Origin: Phymatolithon calcareum
Taxonomy: Eukaryota; Rhodophyta; Florideophyceae; Hapalidiales
Length of the DNA stretch: 64,000 nucleotides
Direction of reading: 5' to 3'
NCBI GenBank assembly: GCA_977006965.1
Contig: OZ345353.1
Location: 1,426,001 to 1,490,000 of the forward strand
Shown here: positions 1 through 11,100 of the stretch, one piece after another
Position numbering within the stretch: the stretch's first letter is position 1
Layout of the letters: each line of letters begins with the position of its first letter
Notes under the pieces: generated by a model
The model's input: only the letters and a program-made list of their open reading frames with translations
Told to the model about the DNA's origin: nothing
Databases searched by the model: none
Made by a program: the position numbers and the translations under genes

Positions 1-2
1 TA

Positions 3-938
3 CCCGCAACGAGCACCGAAATCGAGTGCCCTTTTCGCGTCGTGTACGCGCGGACACGCGCTCACGCTGACGCGCTGATCCACAACGCGGCCCTGAACGC
101 CCGACTGCTCGAATGGTGGAAGGACAGGTCATCGACGTGCGCGACGTACTACTTACTCGAAAAGGGTGTTCGTCGGCTCTGTACTGTGACGTCTAACTCA
201 TGCGAACAGATGGGCAGCGCGCTGATGGGGGCGAGAGAGCTTCCCATTATCGACTTGGTGACGACGTTGATTGGCCACATGTCAGACACTGCTTTTCACA
301 GACGCCGATGGGCGGAGCACGTCATCAGCGAAAGCAAGTTTCTGACGCCGTACACATGCGAACAGCATGCACGCGCATGCCGCTCTGCGGGCAAGCTCTT
401 CGCAGAACCAGAAAAGAGTGAGGACGGGGCATTCGAGTTTGTCGTGCGCGCTATCCCACTAACTGCGGCGTACAATGTGCGAGTCATCCGCAACTTCGAG
501 TACAACTGCGAGTGCAAGCATGGTGAGGAGTATCTACGCCCATGCTCCAACGTTGTGGCCTCCATCAACGCTGCGCACACGGCGAGCAGACTGGAGGAGT
601 TTAACCCGTCGGACATTCGCTGGTTCAACCCGATTTGGCTTTCCGAAACGTGACGCAAGCAGCACGCGTCCGCCGTGAAGCGTGCGGCAGTGCATGGAGA
701 GAAACTAGATCAGATAGAGCTGGTACCCGCTGACCTCAACCGAAATCCCGGACGCAAGCGAATGTGCCCGTACGAGCCGTCAGACAGCCATCCTCGTCTC
801 TGCCCCGCCTGTGGAATGACGAGGCACTTTGCGTCGACGTGCGAAAATCCGAGCATTAAACGCATGGCCGTGTCGAAGCGAAAGGAGGCGAAGAAAGCTG
901 CCGAGAAAGTCATCATCGACCTCACGCAGATCGAGTAG
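3..938 (+). pseudogene. MULE (Mutator-like) transposase, C-terminal part, 5' end outside window
   Basis: The frame is open from the left edge to a TGA at 651-653, then continues in the same frame to a TAG at 936-938. A SWIM-type zinc finger lies near 499-552, with the Cys-x-Cys pair (CECKHGEE) followed by Cys-x-Asn (PCSN) where the family has Cys-x-His, so one zinc ligand is lost. Downstream, about 799-846, is a CCHC zinc knuckle (CPACGMTRHFASTC). A SWIM finger followed by a zinc knuckle is the usual C-terminal order of MULE transposases. The frame ends with VIIDLT, which resembles a SUMO-interacting motif. The internal stop and the lost histidine mark it as a decayed copy. The catalytic DDE part, if present, is outside the window. 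Confidence 0.72.
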
Positions 939-1043
939 GTGGCGAGGTGAGCTTCGGGGTGGGGGTGGCGGTACACACAGACCGAGTAGACCTAGATATC
1001 CAATTTTACAACTGTAAGAGTCCTAGATATCCAATTCCCTCAA

Positions 1044-1074
1044 TTTTAACACACCCGTCGCCTAAGAGTGGGCC
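1044..1074 (+). repeat. Left member of a 31-bp inverted-repeat pair
   Basis: This 31-nt stretch (containing GTCGCCTAAGAGTGGGCC) recurs in reverse complement at 6033-6063 with one mismatch, and a further GAAAAAGT follows both. The pair brackets about 5 kb that includes the decayed piggyBac element and one MITE. It could be the ends of a larger, unidentified element. No target duplication was recognised. Confidence 0.6.
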
Positions 1075-1478
1075 AATGATTTACACGTCCGAAAAAGTCA
1101 TATATGCTAAATCGAATTCCGAATTAAATGATTTTTATATCAATTGAAAGGGAACATTTTTATTAGGCATAGATCCAGAAAAGCAGGGCCTGCACTGTTT
1201 CGTTTTCGCTCCGCAAGCGTCCAAAAAAAGTCGAACATCAATTTTTTTCGTGGTGCTCCGGAAAAATGGCAAATAACTTGAAGCAGTCGTTTTGCCAGGA
1301 ATGGGGCCTTCCTGACACACAAAATGAGAGATGACGTATTTGGGGAGAGCGTGACTGATTTTTGTGCTTCTTGACTTATCTTTGATCTGAAAACGAAAAA
1401 TTTTGCGCTCGTCCATGGTACTAAAGACTGTAATTATAAATCCTAGCTGGGAAATAGGTTGGAAGTTTCCACGTCTAG

Positions 1479-3419
1479 TGTCTATGTGACGGGAATTTTC
1501 CCTCAATTGAGGGGCACTTTTCCCTCAATTGAGGGAATGAGAATCATTTATTTTTTGCCAACGAAAGGTACTCATTATTAGGCTCATCAAACGCATCAAG
1601 CTCATGGATGTGTTCAACATGCTTAGCAAAACAGTTTCTACCAGTTGAAGTGCCACATACATGATTGCGGCGCCAGCAAGTCCATAACATGATGAGAACG
1701 CGAGGGTTAATTCCTTGACTTGTCAGACTCTGCAGTTGTTTTGAACCGCTAAAGTAGTCATCATGCCACTTGTTGCTTACTTTCCATCTTCGAGGCAGTT
1801 TAGTGGGTTTCAACACCGCCCTTGGAGCAAAGAACATCGATGAATATTGCGCGAGGCAAAATGAATCCGGGAGGACATGGCGCCTTGTCCCAGAGTATGG
1901 GGCCACAAGACGACGCAGTACAACTGTATTATGGGCAATTTCACCTTCTAAACCGTTTTGCTTCTCGCCCTCTGCCGTGGTCCTCAGCTCAACATGTAGC
2001 ATGATCTCACGTCTTCCTTAGGCTGAATTCTGTAACTCGTAACATTTCTCTGGTTTACGGTGGATGGCGATGTACTGAAGGAGGCCATTTTCAATCCAAT
2101 GGCCTCCGTTGCCATGCCAAAGAGATATGAACTTGTCAAAGCGAACCAGGTCTAACAGAAACACAGTGGGGTTTTTGTGATCATTAATAGCATCGACAAA
2201 ATCCTGAACGAGCGCCTACCGATACTGTACGGACAACATAGTGCCTTGTTCACTTGGTTACACGGTGAATGTGACGCACCGGAGGTACTCGGAGAACCTG
2301 GCTGTGGTCATCCCACTGTTTGAAAATGAAGGAGCGAGGATATACTTGTTCCCCATGGAAGACTTTCATAAATCTCTTTGCGTCCAACTCATGAGGACGA
2401 GTATTCCGAATATCTCAGCCTCCATTGTTCCTATTCGTTTCATCTTAGCGGATGCCAAAGCAAGAATTGTTCGCAGGTGCACTAGGCGAAACATCGTCAT
2501 GAAGGAATCGTACGGTGTGTGGAACCCGATGCCACCATTCTCGGATATAACTTCTCCGTTTATAGTGCGAACTTTCCAGAACTGACGGGGAATCCTTCCC
2601 CCAACTGGACATAGAACTTGGCGCTCGAACCGTGGCACTTCATGAGCAAATATACTCTGCGCACAGTCTCGTGCAATGATATCAAGCTCCTCTTGCGATT
2701 ATTTTCCCAAGAACCATGCAGGTTGTAGGCGAGAGAGCCCGCAAGAGGGCGCTCAGAGCTCCTGTTGACTGTATGGTAGGTTCGTGTTGCCTTCTGTCGA
2801 GAGTGTGGTTCATACTGAACGGTGAACTCGGCGTTTGGCGAAGAAGATGTTCGACCTCGAGTACTGTAAGCCGGCGTTCGAGGTACAGAATTTTGCCTGC
2901 TGGGACTCGATACAACCACTCGAGAGGAATGAGCGCCTTCGTCAGCCTTCCCTGCCTTGACGTTAGCAATCTTGATAGTCTTAATCTTAGTCTTCTCGAT
3001 TGGTTTCTGAACAAGGACCCATTTCAAGCAAAGTGACGTGCTCGAGCGACCCTGATTTCATCAATGTGCATCTCTTGAACAGTGCCGTTCACCTTTTTTG
3101 ACTTGTAAAACGCTCCGTATAGTCGGCAGCACTCTGCGAGACTTGTCAATGATATTGCTTGGGTGTGTACGGCTGCACCGACCACTCGGCGCGGGTTTTT
3201 TTCTCGAGGCATGGCAGATGTGTTTTTTCTGAGTGACCAACAGATTTTCGTTCCTACCGGCGAACGACGCGGTTTTAAGGTCGTAAAAGGGGTACTCCCC
3301 ACCAAGAACAAAAGGTCAGCTTTCCGAATCTGGCGCTAAAAAACTGTTCCGCATTCTTTTTACAAATGTTTTTGAGCTTTTAAATCCACCCTCAATTGAG
3401 GGTGTTCGTCACATAGACA
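1479..3419 (-). mobile_element. Decayed piggyBac-type DNA transposon
   Basis: The element is 1941 bp with perfect 13-bp terminal inverted repeats (TGTCTATGTGACG at 1479-1491, its complement at 3407-3419). CTAG abuts both ends, at 1475-1478 and 3420-3423. Subterminal palindromes CCTCAATTGAGG occur at 1501-1512, 1523-1534 and 3390-3401. The transposase relic inside is on the minus strand, so the 5' end of the element is at 3419. Ends, palindromes and protein match the younger element at 54820-57402, so the two belong to one family. Confidence 0.85.
1544..3311 (-). pseudogene. piggyBac transposase relic with internal deletion
   Basis: Reading from 3311 downward, the frames match the transposase at 54893-57313 in order. 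The N-terminal part has PREKNPRRVVGA and SLAECCRLYGAF (3311-3024). The Ser/Pro-rich linker follows (3027-2560), then the ERQVLCP.GGRIPRQFW segment (2638-2366), the EGEIAHNTVVLRRLVAPYSG block (within 2002-1544), and the C-terminal GTSTGRN.FAKHVEHIHELDAF. Several frame changes occur. The stretch that should hold the second and third catalytic aspartates and the region between them is missing, so no active enzyme could be made. Confidence 0.8.
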
Positions 3420-4731
3420 CTAGCTTCTTGTGTAGTATTACGTCATACTGGTAATGCGGTCGTGGCGTGCAAGCAAAACTGAAAATGGCGAGCCTCGGGC
3501 AAGTCTAGTCGACTAGTCATCGTCACCCCTCTCATTATAAAGTCGCACAGGCCGCGCTACAACTTGCAAAACATGAGTGTGGCATTGCGTATTCTGCTCA
3601 TCCTCGCAATCATCCAGAGCCGCAGCCCGGCGGCACTGAAAAAGAGAATTAGGCGGATGTCGCCGCGCGCGCTGAAACAGTGCCCGACTTATTTCTAGCG
3701 CCGCTCTCAATCAACGTTCGATGTCGGTGGTTGCTGTCCTTTTTTTGGGTCGGGTTGCGACCAGTCCCTCATCACTCTTACTGCGTTCAATCATCATGCG
3801 TTTCGCTACAGTTTGGCGAAATTCAACGCTGTATACACGCAGTACTCAACCGATGGGAAAATAAGAAGTCTTCCTCTAATCGTACCGAGAAAGTGACGAC
3901 CAAGAACGCTTACGGTAACGCATTGCCTGGGCCTGGTTCTGAGATGGAAAAGAAGTAGAGGCTCTCATAAGGTGATTTGGATGATCTTTGGTATCACAGG
4001 ATCCGTTTGCTCGCTGTTTCTGAGTTTCGGTTGGTGTGTTATGTAGTATAATGGATGGGCGCGGGCCTGGACTGTAAACAGGCGAGCGATGTGCGGTAGC
4101 GCATGGCAGAGCGAGCACGATATATCCCCGAAGTCCAGAAAAGAGCGGTGACGCGAACGGACAAGAACGGAAAAGAAACACAGGAGAACAGATGAGTCAG
4201 GGCATCAGATGAGATTAAGCGTTACAACGACGCTAGCGCCGAGGGAAGCAGACCACGGGATCCATCTAGGGAACCGTTATAGATGCGGACACGAAGACTT
4301 ATAGCCAAGGGTGCTTGCCCCGTTTACTGTAGTGGGCCGTCGAGCATGGCATAAGTACCACAGGCGACGTCGCAGAGCGACGAAAAGGAGCTAATTATCG
4401 TATAGTAGAGGTAATTGTAGTTACCGTCAGAAACCCATACGTGGCCGACGCTGTATGCCCCAGCGGGAATATTGACAATACCACATGTTATACTTCTACA
4501 ATGGAGCTATCACATGACATTCGTATCATAGGCTTGAATCAAAGCGCTTCATGGTTCAATTTTCCTGTTGAAGGAAACTATCACCATTTGCATAAATTGA
4601 TCGTACCTCTTATCCTCTGCTCACGCCTCTCTCCTCCTCTCTCCGCTCTGTAAACTCTTTCCGCTCGGTGCAGATGGAATGGGATGGAGAGACATGAGCA
4701 TGGAAGGAGAAATTTTCAGGGAACGGAGGGC
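3420..4731. other. Intergenic, no gene recognised
   Basis: Only short frames without recognisable motifs occur here. No repeat or RNA gene was identified. Confidence 0.5.
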
Positions 4732-5080
4732 CAGAGGGGCGTTCTTGAGAATTCATCAAAATCGCGGCACAGACCCAGTGAAAAAAGTCCTCATTTATGT
4801 CGTGGACTGGTTACGAGGACGCGGAATAGGTTTTCAGTGGCTGATTCCACGGTGCAGCGTTGATTTGTAACTTTCGCTCCAGATGTTTTCACGCACTTTT
4901 GAGCAAAAACTTGAAACATCACGAAACGTTTGGTTGAAAAGCAATTCCACTTCCGAAAACTAGAAATCGTTATGAGAAAGAATGTCCCGTAGATGAGTAC
5001 AGCAGCCACGCCAGTGAACAAATATATATTTGGGCTGGAATTGCGGACGGAAAAATCGAATTCTCAAGAAGGTCCCTCTG
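4732..5080 (+). mobile_element. MITE copy 1 (349 bp)
   Basis: The ends are inverted repeats of about 23 bp: CAGAGGGGC followed by TTCTTGAGAATTC at 4732-4754, and the complement at 5058-5080. The body is about 85-90% alike, by eye, to the reverse complement of 8023-8412. It has no coding capacity. The target-site duplication is unclear. Confidence 0.7.
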
Positions 5081-6032
5081 CCAGCTGTCCCCGATTCACT
5101 ATAAATCTCGTTTTGGGACTGTACCAAATATTTCTCACTGCAGTGGTGGCTCTAGTTAGAAAAACTGCTTTTGCGACTACTCAAAACATGACAGGTGCCC
5201 AAAACGTGACATGTTTAGTACGCACAAATCCCGTTTTTGTGTTTTCAGACCCGTTTTACACGACACAAATCGAGCATGAGGCGTGTGTATTTGATATTTT
5301 CTACGCTAGTTCAAGTGTTTTACACGACACAGTTTTCGTGTGCACCGCCACGTAAGCCTACTCGAGTAGTATTTCATTCTTTCAAATTTGGCCGTTTTTG
5401 ACATCATGCTGCCAGCAATGCTGTAAGTTCTTATCATAAATCCTCACGCAACTTACACGACTCCAAATCTACGCCGAAGGGAGTCGAGATTTTTGCGTGA
5501 CGATTTTATGATAGACGTGAGCCGGTGTAAATCGAAACTCACAAGAACCAATCGTTCGCTTACAGCGATATGCCAAATTCGCACGCACACACCTGATTTT
5601 TGTCGGCCCCAATATTGCTCGAAAATCATGTATCATACGCAACGAGTACGAAAGTAGATACAGTATGTGGAAACTAAAGGGAGATTGGGGGGTTCCCTCT
5701 TCGATAGTGGAAGAAGGTGCCCACCACTTTGTGCACTGCGCTTTGAGAAAGGCACACAGCATTCGATACTACACAGTTTCGTAAATATATATCATAATGA
5801 CATTTATGGGTTTTTCGTACCCTCAAGTTATTTTAATAGAAATAATTTTGTCTTTCCCGCGAAAGCCAGGTTTCATCGCTCTCCTCAGCGCCAAGGATTG
5901 TCTTAGGCGGAAAAATAACGCCGTAGTGTTAACAAGCTCGACCTCCACTTTCCAAAGAACCTAAAAAATTGTGATCGGTCAATGTTTTACAAAATTCGTG
6001 CCGTTCGGAACCCTTTGAAAGGTACTTTTTCG

Positions 6033-6063
6033 GGCCCACTCTTAGGCGACAGGTGTGTTAAAA
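6033..6063 (-). repeat. Right member of the 31-bp inverted-repeat pair
   Basis: Reverse complement of 1044-1074 with one mismatch, 5 kb away from it. Confidence 0.6.
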
Positions 6064-6105
6064 ACTAATCTGTTTGCCATGTTTATCATGATAAACAACG
6101 CAGAT

Positions 6106-6167
6106 AAAAATTTATATAGTATTATTCCGAGCTATGCACAGCTCGGAATAGTACTATATAAATTTTT
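6106..6167. repeat. Hairpin, 28-nt arms, 6-nt loop
   Basis: The arms 6106-6133 and 6140-6167 are complementary with one mismatch around the loop ATGCAC. A 16-bp perfect palindrome (GTTTATCATGATAAAC, 6081-6096) lies just upstream. It could be a tiny foldback element or a transcript hairpin. Confidence 0.75.
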
Positions 6168-6476
6168 AATTTTTCCTTACAGTAAGGCGGCAGGCAGAAA
6201 ATAAGCGAAAAAACATACTTCGCTGAAATGCGTTAGGGAACAGTTTGGCCTACAGCTCCCCATATGTGCAAGCAGCTTTAAATTCTTCGATAGTGCACTC
6301 GATCCGCACCCAGAACTCGATGTTTGCTCCTACTTCAACAGGCTTAACTTTAATCTTCTAGACCATTTTTCATGCTATCTTTATTAAATAAATTTATCGC
6401 TCGACAAATGTTCGGGCAGCATTCATGATTACCTACTCCGGGTACGCTGTCATTGTTCCAGCGCAATAGGACATGT

Positions 6477-6591
6477 CACACTTCCGTGCGCGAGCCGTGC
6501 ACAAATTTGTGAACTATTTCACATGTGACATGTCACATGTCACATGTGAAATAGTTCACAAATATGTGCACGGCTTGCTCACGGAAGTGTG
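6477..6591. repeat. 115-bp near-perfect palindrome
   Basis: Arms of 57 nt (6477-6533 and 6535-6591) are complementary with about three mismatches around a single central base at 6534. The innermost part repeats CACATGT and GACATGT. It has no coding capacity and no clear target duplication. Confidence 0.85.
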
Positions 6592-8022
6592 ATTAGAGTG
6601 AAAGGAGTAGACGTCCTCATGGAGATCGGCACATTTTCACGCCAGTGAGCGTCTCGGCTTGCGATCAAATTAGGTGTGATATTGCCCAATATGGAAGTAA
6701 AGCACTCCGCCAATACGATGAGCCTTTGTAAAGTATCAGGTACGATACCCAAATATGAAGTAGTTCATATCAAAAATAAATCCCTAATTTTATTTTCTAT
6801 GGCAGGTATGCCACCTTTATCTGATTTTTTGCTAAAGTTTTTGAAATCTTTCCCCTCACAATCTCGAGAGTCTGGCCACGTCAAAGTTCCACCCAGGGAT
6901 GGTCCCCTGGTTCCATCGTTTTCCCGTCCATTCTCCGCGACAACCCTTGTCCCACGCTCAACGTTTTAAGTCGCAGCTCACGACGAAGCCGGCCAATATT
7001 TTTTCAACACTGGCTTATAGACTCCTCTATGTATGGGCTTTCCAACGAGATAGAAAAAGTACAGTTTTAAATTTTCGTAAATATAATACAAACCGCTTTG
7101 ATCACGTCATTTCAATCGTGTTTACAGATGGGTGCATAGAGCAGGAAGGAGGTTGGTGGATATCGGCACATATGCGCCACTAAATCATAGTACCTAGTTC
7201 TCATTTGCCGTCTGTTGACTCTGCAGTCGCGTCAGTGAAAGCCTCTGCTGGAAAGTTACAAACCACAGACTGTGTCGGAGACAAATCTAGAGAGATGAAT
7301 AGTGGATACCTGTGCAAGCAGAGATAGATTATCATGCTCGCCAGGATCTATTTTCCTAATTCGGAATATTCGCTGAGCCCCCCTGCGAAGATCCTTCGGC
7401 CTTAGTCGATAAGAGCCACACAACTACACTCAATCGCCAAGAAAACCATGGAAAGGGAAAGTACAATTGTATCGACGTGCCGTAGCAACTGCACTGCCAT
7501 TTAACTCGCGTATCTTCTACAAGACACAAAGTCCTGTCTTCCGCACGCGTGTTGAGCGCCACCGAGAAACGTAGTGAGACCTTCTAATGTTTCCAACACA
7601 TTCGCATGGTGCGAACGTCTGAGCCACATGCCGTCTTCCTACCCACCCAGTTTTTGCCCACGTATTAATGATATACTTCTGCAGATCCGCCAAGATATTT
7701 TTCTTGATACCCTAGCACATCTCAGTCCATTCGAGCACAAAGAGAAGACCGAGCCGAAGAGCGAAAGCAATGGCGGGGAGAGTGTAGATTCCCGCTTGCC
7801 CAGAGAAAGAACAACAGAAAGAACCGTTCCATACATATCATGAAGAGAGCTAGTTTTGATTCTGGGAGAGATTACTGCAAGCGCAATGGTCCTGTACGAG
7901 TTGATCCCCACTGCCCTGCGAATACCGGAAAAGGCATGTCCCTTTGGAAAGTAGCACAATCAAAATTCATTCTTGACCCACTCATCGAAAATTTGCATTT
8001 ATTCATTCTGCAAATCTGCTGT

Positions 8023-8412
8023 GAGAGGGACCTTCTTGAGAATTCGATTATTGCGTCCGCAGTACCATTCTGGAAAAGTCCTCAAATCCAGTCCGAAATA
8101 TTTTCACTGGTAATGAGGACACGGCATAGGTTTGGCGTGGCTGATGTGCTCATCTATGGGACATTTTTTCTCATAACGATTTTTAGTTTTCGGAAATGGA
8201 ATTGCTTTTCAACCAAACTTTTCGTGATGTTTCAAGTTTTTGCTCGAAAGTGTGCGAAAACATCTGAAGCGAAAGTTTGCAAATCAACACTCAGCCACTG
8301 AAAACCTATGCCGCGTCCTCGTAACCAGTCCACGAAATAATGACTGGTAATGAGGACTTTTTTGACTGGGTCTATGCCGCGATTTTGATGAATTCTCAAG
8401 AAGGCCCCTCTG
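8023..8412 (-). mobile_element. MITE copy 2 (about 390 bp)
   Basis: Inverted copy of the element at 4732-5080 with the same ends (GAGGGACCTTCTTGAGAATTC near 8025 and its complement ending at 8412). It has an extra ~25 bp inside the outer part (TGACTGGTAATGAGGAC region, about 8341-8357). No target duplication is evident. Confidence 0.7.
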
Positions 8413-8923
8413 TGATTTCATGTTCACCGACAATCTGCCCCTCACACTCCCAATTAAATATTTTCCATTTTCAAGTCCTGCTGCGCCGTAGATAGCCCGT
8501 CAATATTGACCGCACACATGCAAATAAATTCAATCTCCACAGCATTTAAGCTCCCCCTTGAAGCCATACTTTGAAGCCGCCGTAGCGACTAAGATTTCCC
8601 CGGTGCGCAAGCTTCCTGTGCCCAAGAGAAATGAGTTCTGGAGTGCAACGCCCGCCACATTGTACGTAAGAACAAAATCTAAGTTTGTGCACATACTCCA
8701 CGCAAAATGATCATTTTTGCCAAACATTTCTAAAAAAATTGTTCATTTTGGAATAGTGTCAACCTCAAAACACGCCTCAGCGACATTTTCGGCACAGCGC
8801 CGCTCAGGACTGAACTTGCGTATCTTCCGTTGTTGTGCTCAGCAATTAACCCTTACTCCTTCACTGGTCTATCTTGTCCTTTTTACCTCCACTGCCACCG
8901 TCTATCCCGCGGGAATCGTCGTC
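8413..8923. other. Upstream region of the OB-fold gene
   Basis: No gene recognised. The frame of the OB-fold protein stays open for about 200 nt upstream of its ATG, but that sequence does not look like coding sequence of the family. A promoter is expected here; no specific element was identified. Confidence 0.4.
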
Positions 8924-9397
8924 ATGTCGAGAAAATCAGTCGTCAAGCTCAACAGAATGCAGCCTGGTACGCGCGGACACAACCTTGTCGTCCGTGTACT
9001 TGAAAAGAAGGTTGTCGTCGACCGTCGAGAAGGCAGTGGCGCCACGCTCAAGCTGGAGGAGTGTCTCGTCGGCGACGAAACCGGTCGAATGTATTTCACC
9101 GCTCGCAATGGTAAAACCTTCCACTACTCGTGCCATCTCCCGTCGTATTTTCTTGCATTGTGCTAACCTTTGCGCTTACATTTTTCTTATTGGACTTCGC
9201 ATACAGATCAATGCGACCAAATGCAAGTCGGACGGACTGTGGAGTTGCGTAACGTGAACGTGAAGATTCATATCTCCACCATGCGACTGGGAATTGATCG
9301 CTGGGGATTGATCAATACCGAAGCTACGCGCTCAGTTGCTGACTACATTCCGGAGATGAACTTCTCGGATATCGAGTATGAATTGCGAGAGGAGTAA
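8924..9397 (+). CDS. Single-domain OB-fold nucleic-acid-binding protein
   Basis: Two exons, 8924-9110 and 9207-9397, are separated by a 96-nt intron (GTAAAA...ATACAG) and give a 125-aa protein. Across the splice the frame reads TARN-DQCDQMQVGRTVELRN, which matches the plant-type family of small OB-fold proteins (At4g28440-like; distantly related to SOSS-B/RPA-type single-strand binders). Family features visible are NLVVRVLEKK near residue 22, DETGRM in the middle of the barrel, and the MRLGIDRWGLI strand before the acidic tail. The ATG at 8924 was chosen because homology starts just after it. The likely role is single-stranded nucleic acid binding; the precise substrate is unknown. Neighbours give no functional hint. 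Confidence 0.82.
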
Positions 9398-10025
9398 ATG
9401 AATAGGGGATGGAAAGTTTTGCAACAACATTGCACAAGGGAAGCATGTTACGTGTACCAAGGGAGCTGTGGGGAGTGGGAAAATATCACATTTGTGGCTG
9501 CTGCGGGAATTACAACTTTTGTACCAGTTTGGCCGGGTTGGACAAGGCCAATCACGTTTGTGTTGTGAACCATTAGATATTCGAGCCAAATATTGGGAGG
9601 AGAAGCCACAGTCGTATCGAACGGAACGCATATTTCAGGATTGTATCGAGTCCTGTGAACGATGCATATATTAGCTCTATGCTAATATGCAGTTTGTGTT
9701 GACAAGGAGAAAGAGCGCAATTGTAAAGGAATAAGCATTCATAGAAAACCAAGTAATGTGGACGTCACGGATTATTAGCCCTCCTCACTTAGAGCATACG
9801 ATCGAGTGCAAGTTTGCAATTTATTCCCGTAGTCCACGGCAAAACGGGACGCAAGCGCCAGTAGGATCGTACATAGAACTCAAGAAATGAAATTTGTTGA
9901 CATTACATGCCCATCGCTCACGCCTTCAACCGTCAGCAAATGCTTTACCAATAGCGCTCGCGCAACGGAACATCGAAATCTCATCCTACACCATCATCCC
10001 GAAGACATCTCTGCTAAAAGAAAAT
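9398..10025. other. Intergenic between convergent genes
   Basis: This lies between the 3' ends of the OB-fold gene and the minus-strand eS19 gene. A small hairpin (GCATATATTAGC, loop TCTAT, 9664-9690) is present and could help end transcription. No gene recognised. Confidence 0.45.
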
Positions 10026-10589
10026 TTAAGCGGTGGAACCAATGCACTGCGTCGCCTGCGTGTCCATCTCTGCTTGTCCCTTGCGGGTGAGTCGTCGCCC
10101 GCCTCGGGGGTCCTGCTCAACCACGCCGAGTCGCTCGAGCTGCTGAAGAGCGTTACGGATAATACCGCCAGCAGCCTTAGAGCTGCGGGACGGCTTCATA
10201 CCACGACGCTTACGCGCACCGTACACCTTTCGGAATTCACCAGTTCCGATGCCGCCGCGAATGTAAATCTTTCGCGCAATGGAGGCTGTGCATTATTGCG
10301 CGTTCGACGCACATGCAAGGACGTCAGCATTTTGTCGCAAATCCACAGAGACCATGCCCACGAAAAGGTTCACGCGAGCGGGCAAAAAAGACGACATATA
10401 CGTACCAATTCGCACATAGAACCAGTCCTGGTCATACGGGGCAAGCTCTTTGCTCGGGCATGTCTTCACAGTGTCGACCCACTGCGGAAGCTCGACCTGC
10501 CCTACGCGCTTAAGGTGCGCGGCGTACGCATTGATAAACTCCGCTGCGGGGACGTCCTTGACGGTACATCCGGTTGGTGTGCGATCCAT
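10026..10589 (-). CDS. RPS19: Ribosomal protein eS19 (40S subunit)
   Basis: Minus-strand gene with exons 10589-10406 and 10285-10026 and a 120-nt intron (GTACGT...TGCACAG), giving 147 aa, close to the usual 143-155. Exon 1 carries the conserved TVKDV, WVDTVK and [14 protein letters not shown]. Joining at the splice restores [10 protein letters not shown] and the glycine-rich [13 protein letters not shown] stretch. The end has [14 protein letters not shown]. eS19 is a structural protein of the small-subunit head and is needed for pre-rRNA processing. A CAG directly before the ATG suggests a leader intron (10590-10681). The gene is divergent from the GT49 gene. Confidence 0.96.
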
Positions 10590-10681
10590 CTGAAGTCACA
10601 GTGGCGCAATTTCGCGCTCGAGCGTTAGAATCTGTCGTGCGGAGTATATTAGAGCGGCGATACGACAGAAACGCAACTTAC
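10590..10681 (-). other. Probable 5'-UTR intron of RPS19
   Basis: On the minus strand a consensus donor GTAAGT begins at 10681. An acceptor (CTTCAG) ends at 10590, immediately before the start codon. The 92-nt length is like the other introns here. No ATG lies just upstream of the donor, so the intron would interrupt only the leader. Leader introns are common in ribosomal protein genes. Confidence 0.6.
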
Positions 10682-11100
10682 GATGAACGTTATGCCCGGC
10701 GCGCGCGGATCGGACGAGGAAGCAGCTGCGGGTTGCGATGAGGATCGTGTAATAGCTGGCCGTCGTCTGTGCGGGAGTGGAAATTAGAACACCGCGTTTG
10801 TCGCGACGCGGTCGGCGACGACGATCTGACGTATGATAGTCTCTGATTTGGATCAAAGAGCAATTTCTCGCCGCAACTAGGTCTATTCCCAACTATCATA
10901 CACAATGGGACAATTGGTAGGTTTCCATTGGATAGATAACTATCACCTATGATACAGACACGTGTTTTGTTTGCCACCTGGACTTGATTCAGTGCCGCTA
11001 TCCAAACGAAGGCTTGGACCGGATCAGTGCGATCGCGCAGAGAGGAAGGTCGTTGATTCGAACCTCTGAACACCCCAACCGTCGAGGTGGATCGCGGGTG
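10682..11100. other. Divergent intergenic region, RPS19 / GT49 gene
   Basis: A shared upstream region of about 420 bp. It contains imperfect inverted copies of ATGATAGT/ACTATCAT between 10833 and 10960. No TATA box could be assigned with confidence. The GT49 frame is open upstream to 10984, but the stretch before 11101 lacks a plausible start region. Confidence 0.4.

Larger units (their letters stand above)
5081..8022. other. Gene-poor region with palindromes
   Basis: No coding region could be supported. Short frames have no recognisable motif. The region holds the palindromes at 6081-6096, 6106-6167 and 6477-6591 (listed separately) and the right member of the 31-bp inverted pair at 6033-6063. 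Confidence 0.5.

Noticed and set aside
4732-8412. A single 3.7-kb transposon with ~350-bp terminal inverted repeats
   Set aside because: Each arm has its own inverted ends at both sides, so two separate MITE copies explain the pattern better, and no target duplication surrounds the whole.
11040-11080. tRNA-like string (TTGATTCGAACCTCTG) upstream of the GT49 gene
   Set aside because: The flanks do not pair into a T-arm or acceptor stem on either strand.
10984-11100. Longer N-terminus for the GT49 protein
   Set aside because: Starting at 11101 places the signal anchor at residues 8-27; the earlier ATG would add a hydrophilic leader of 39 residues with no support.
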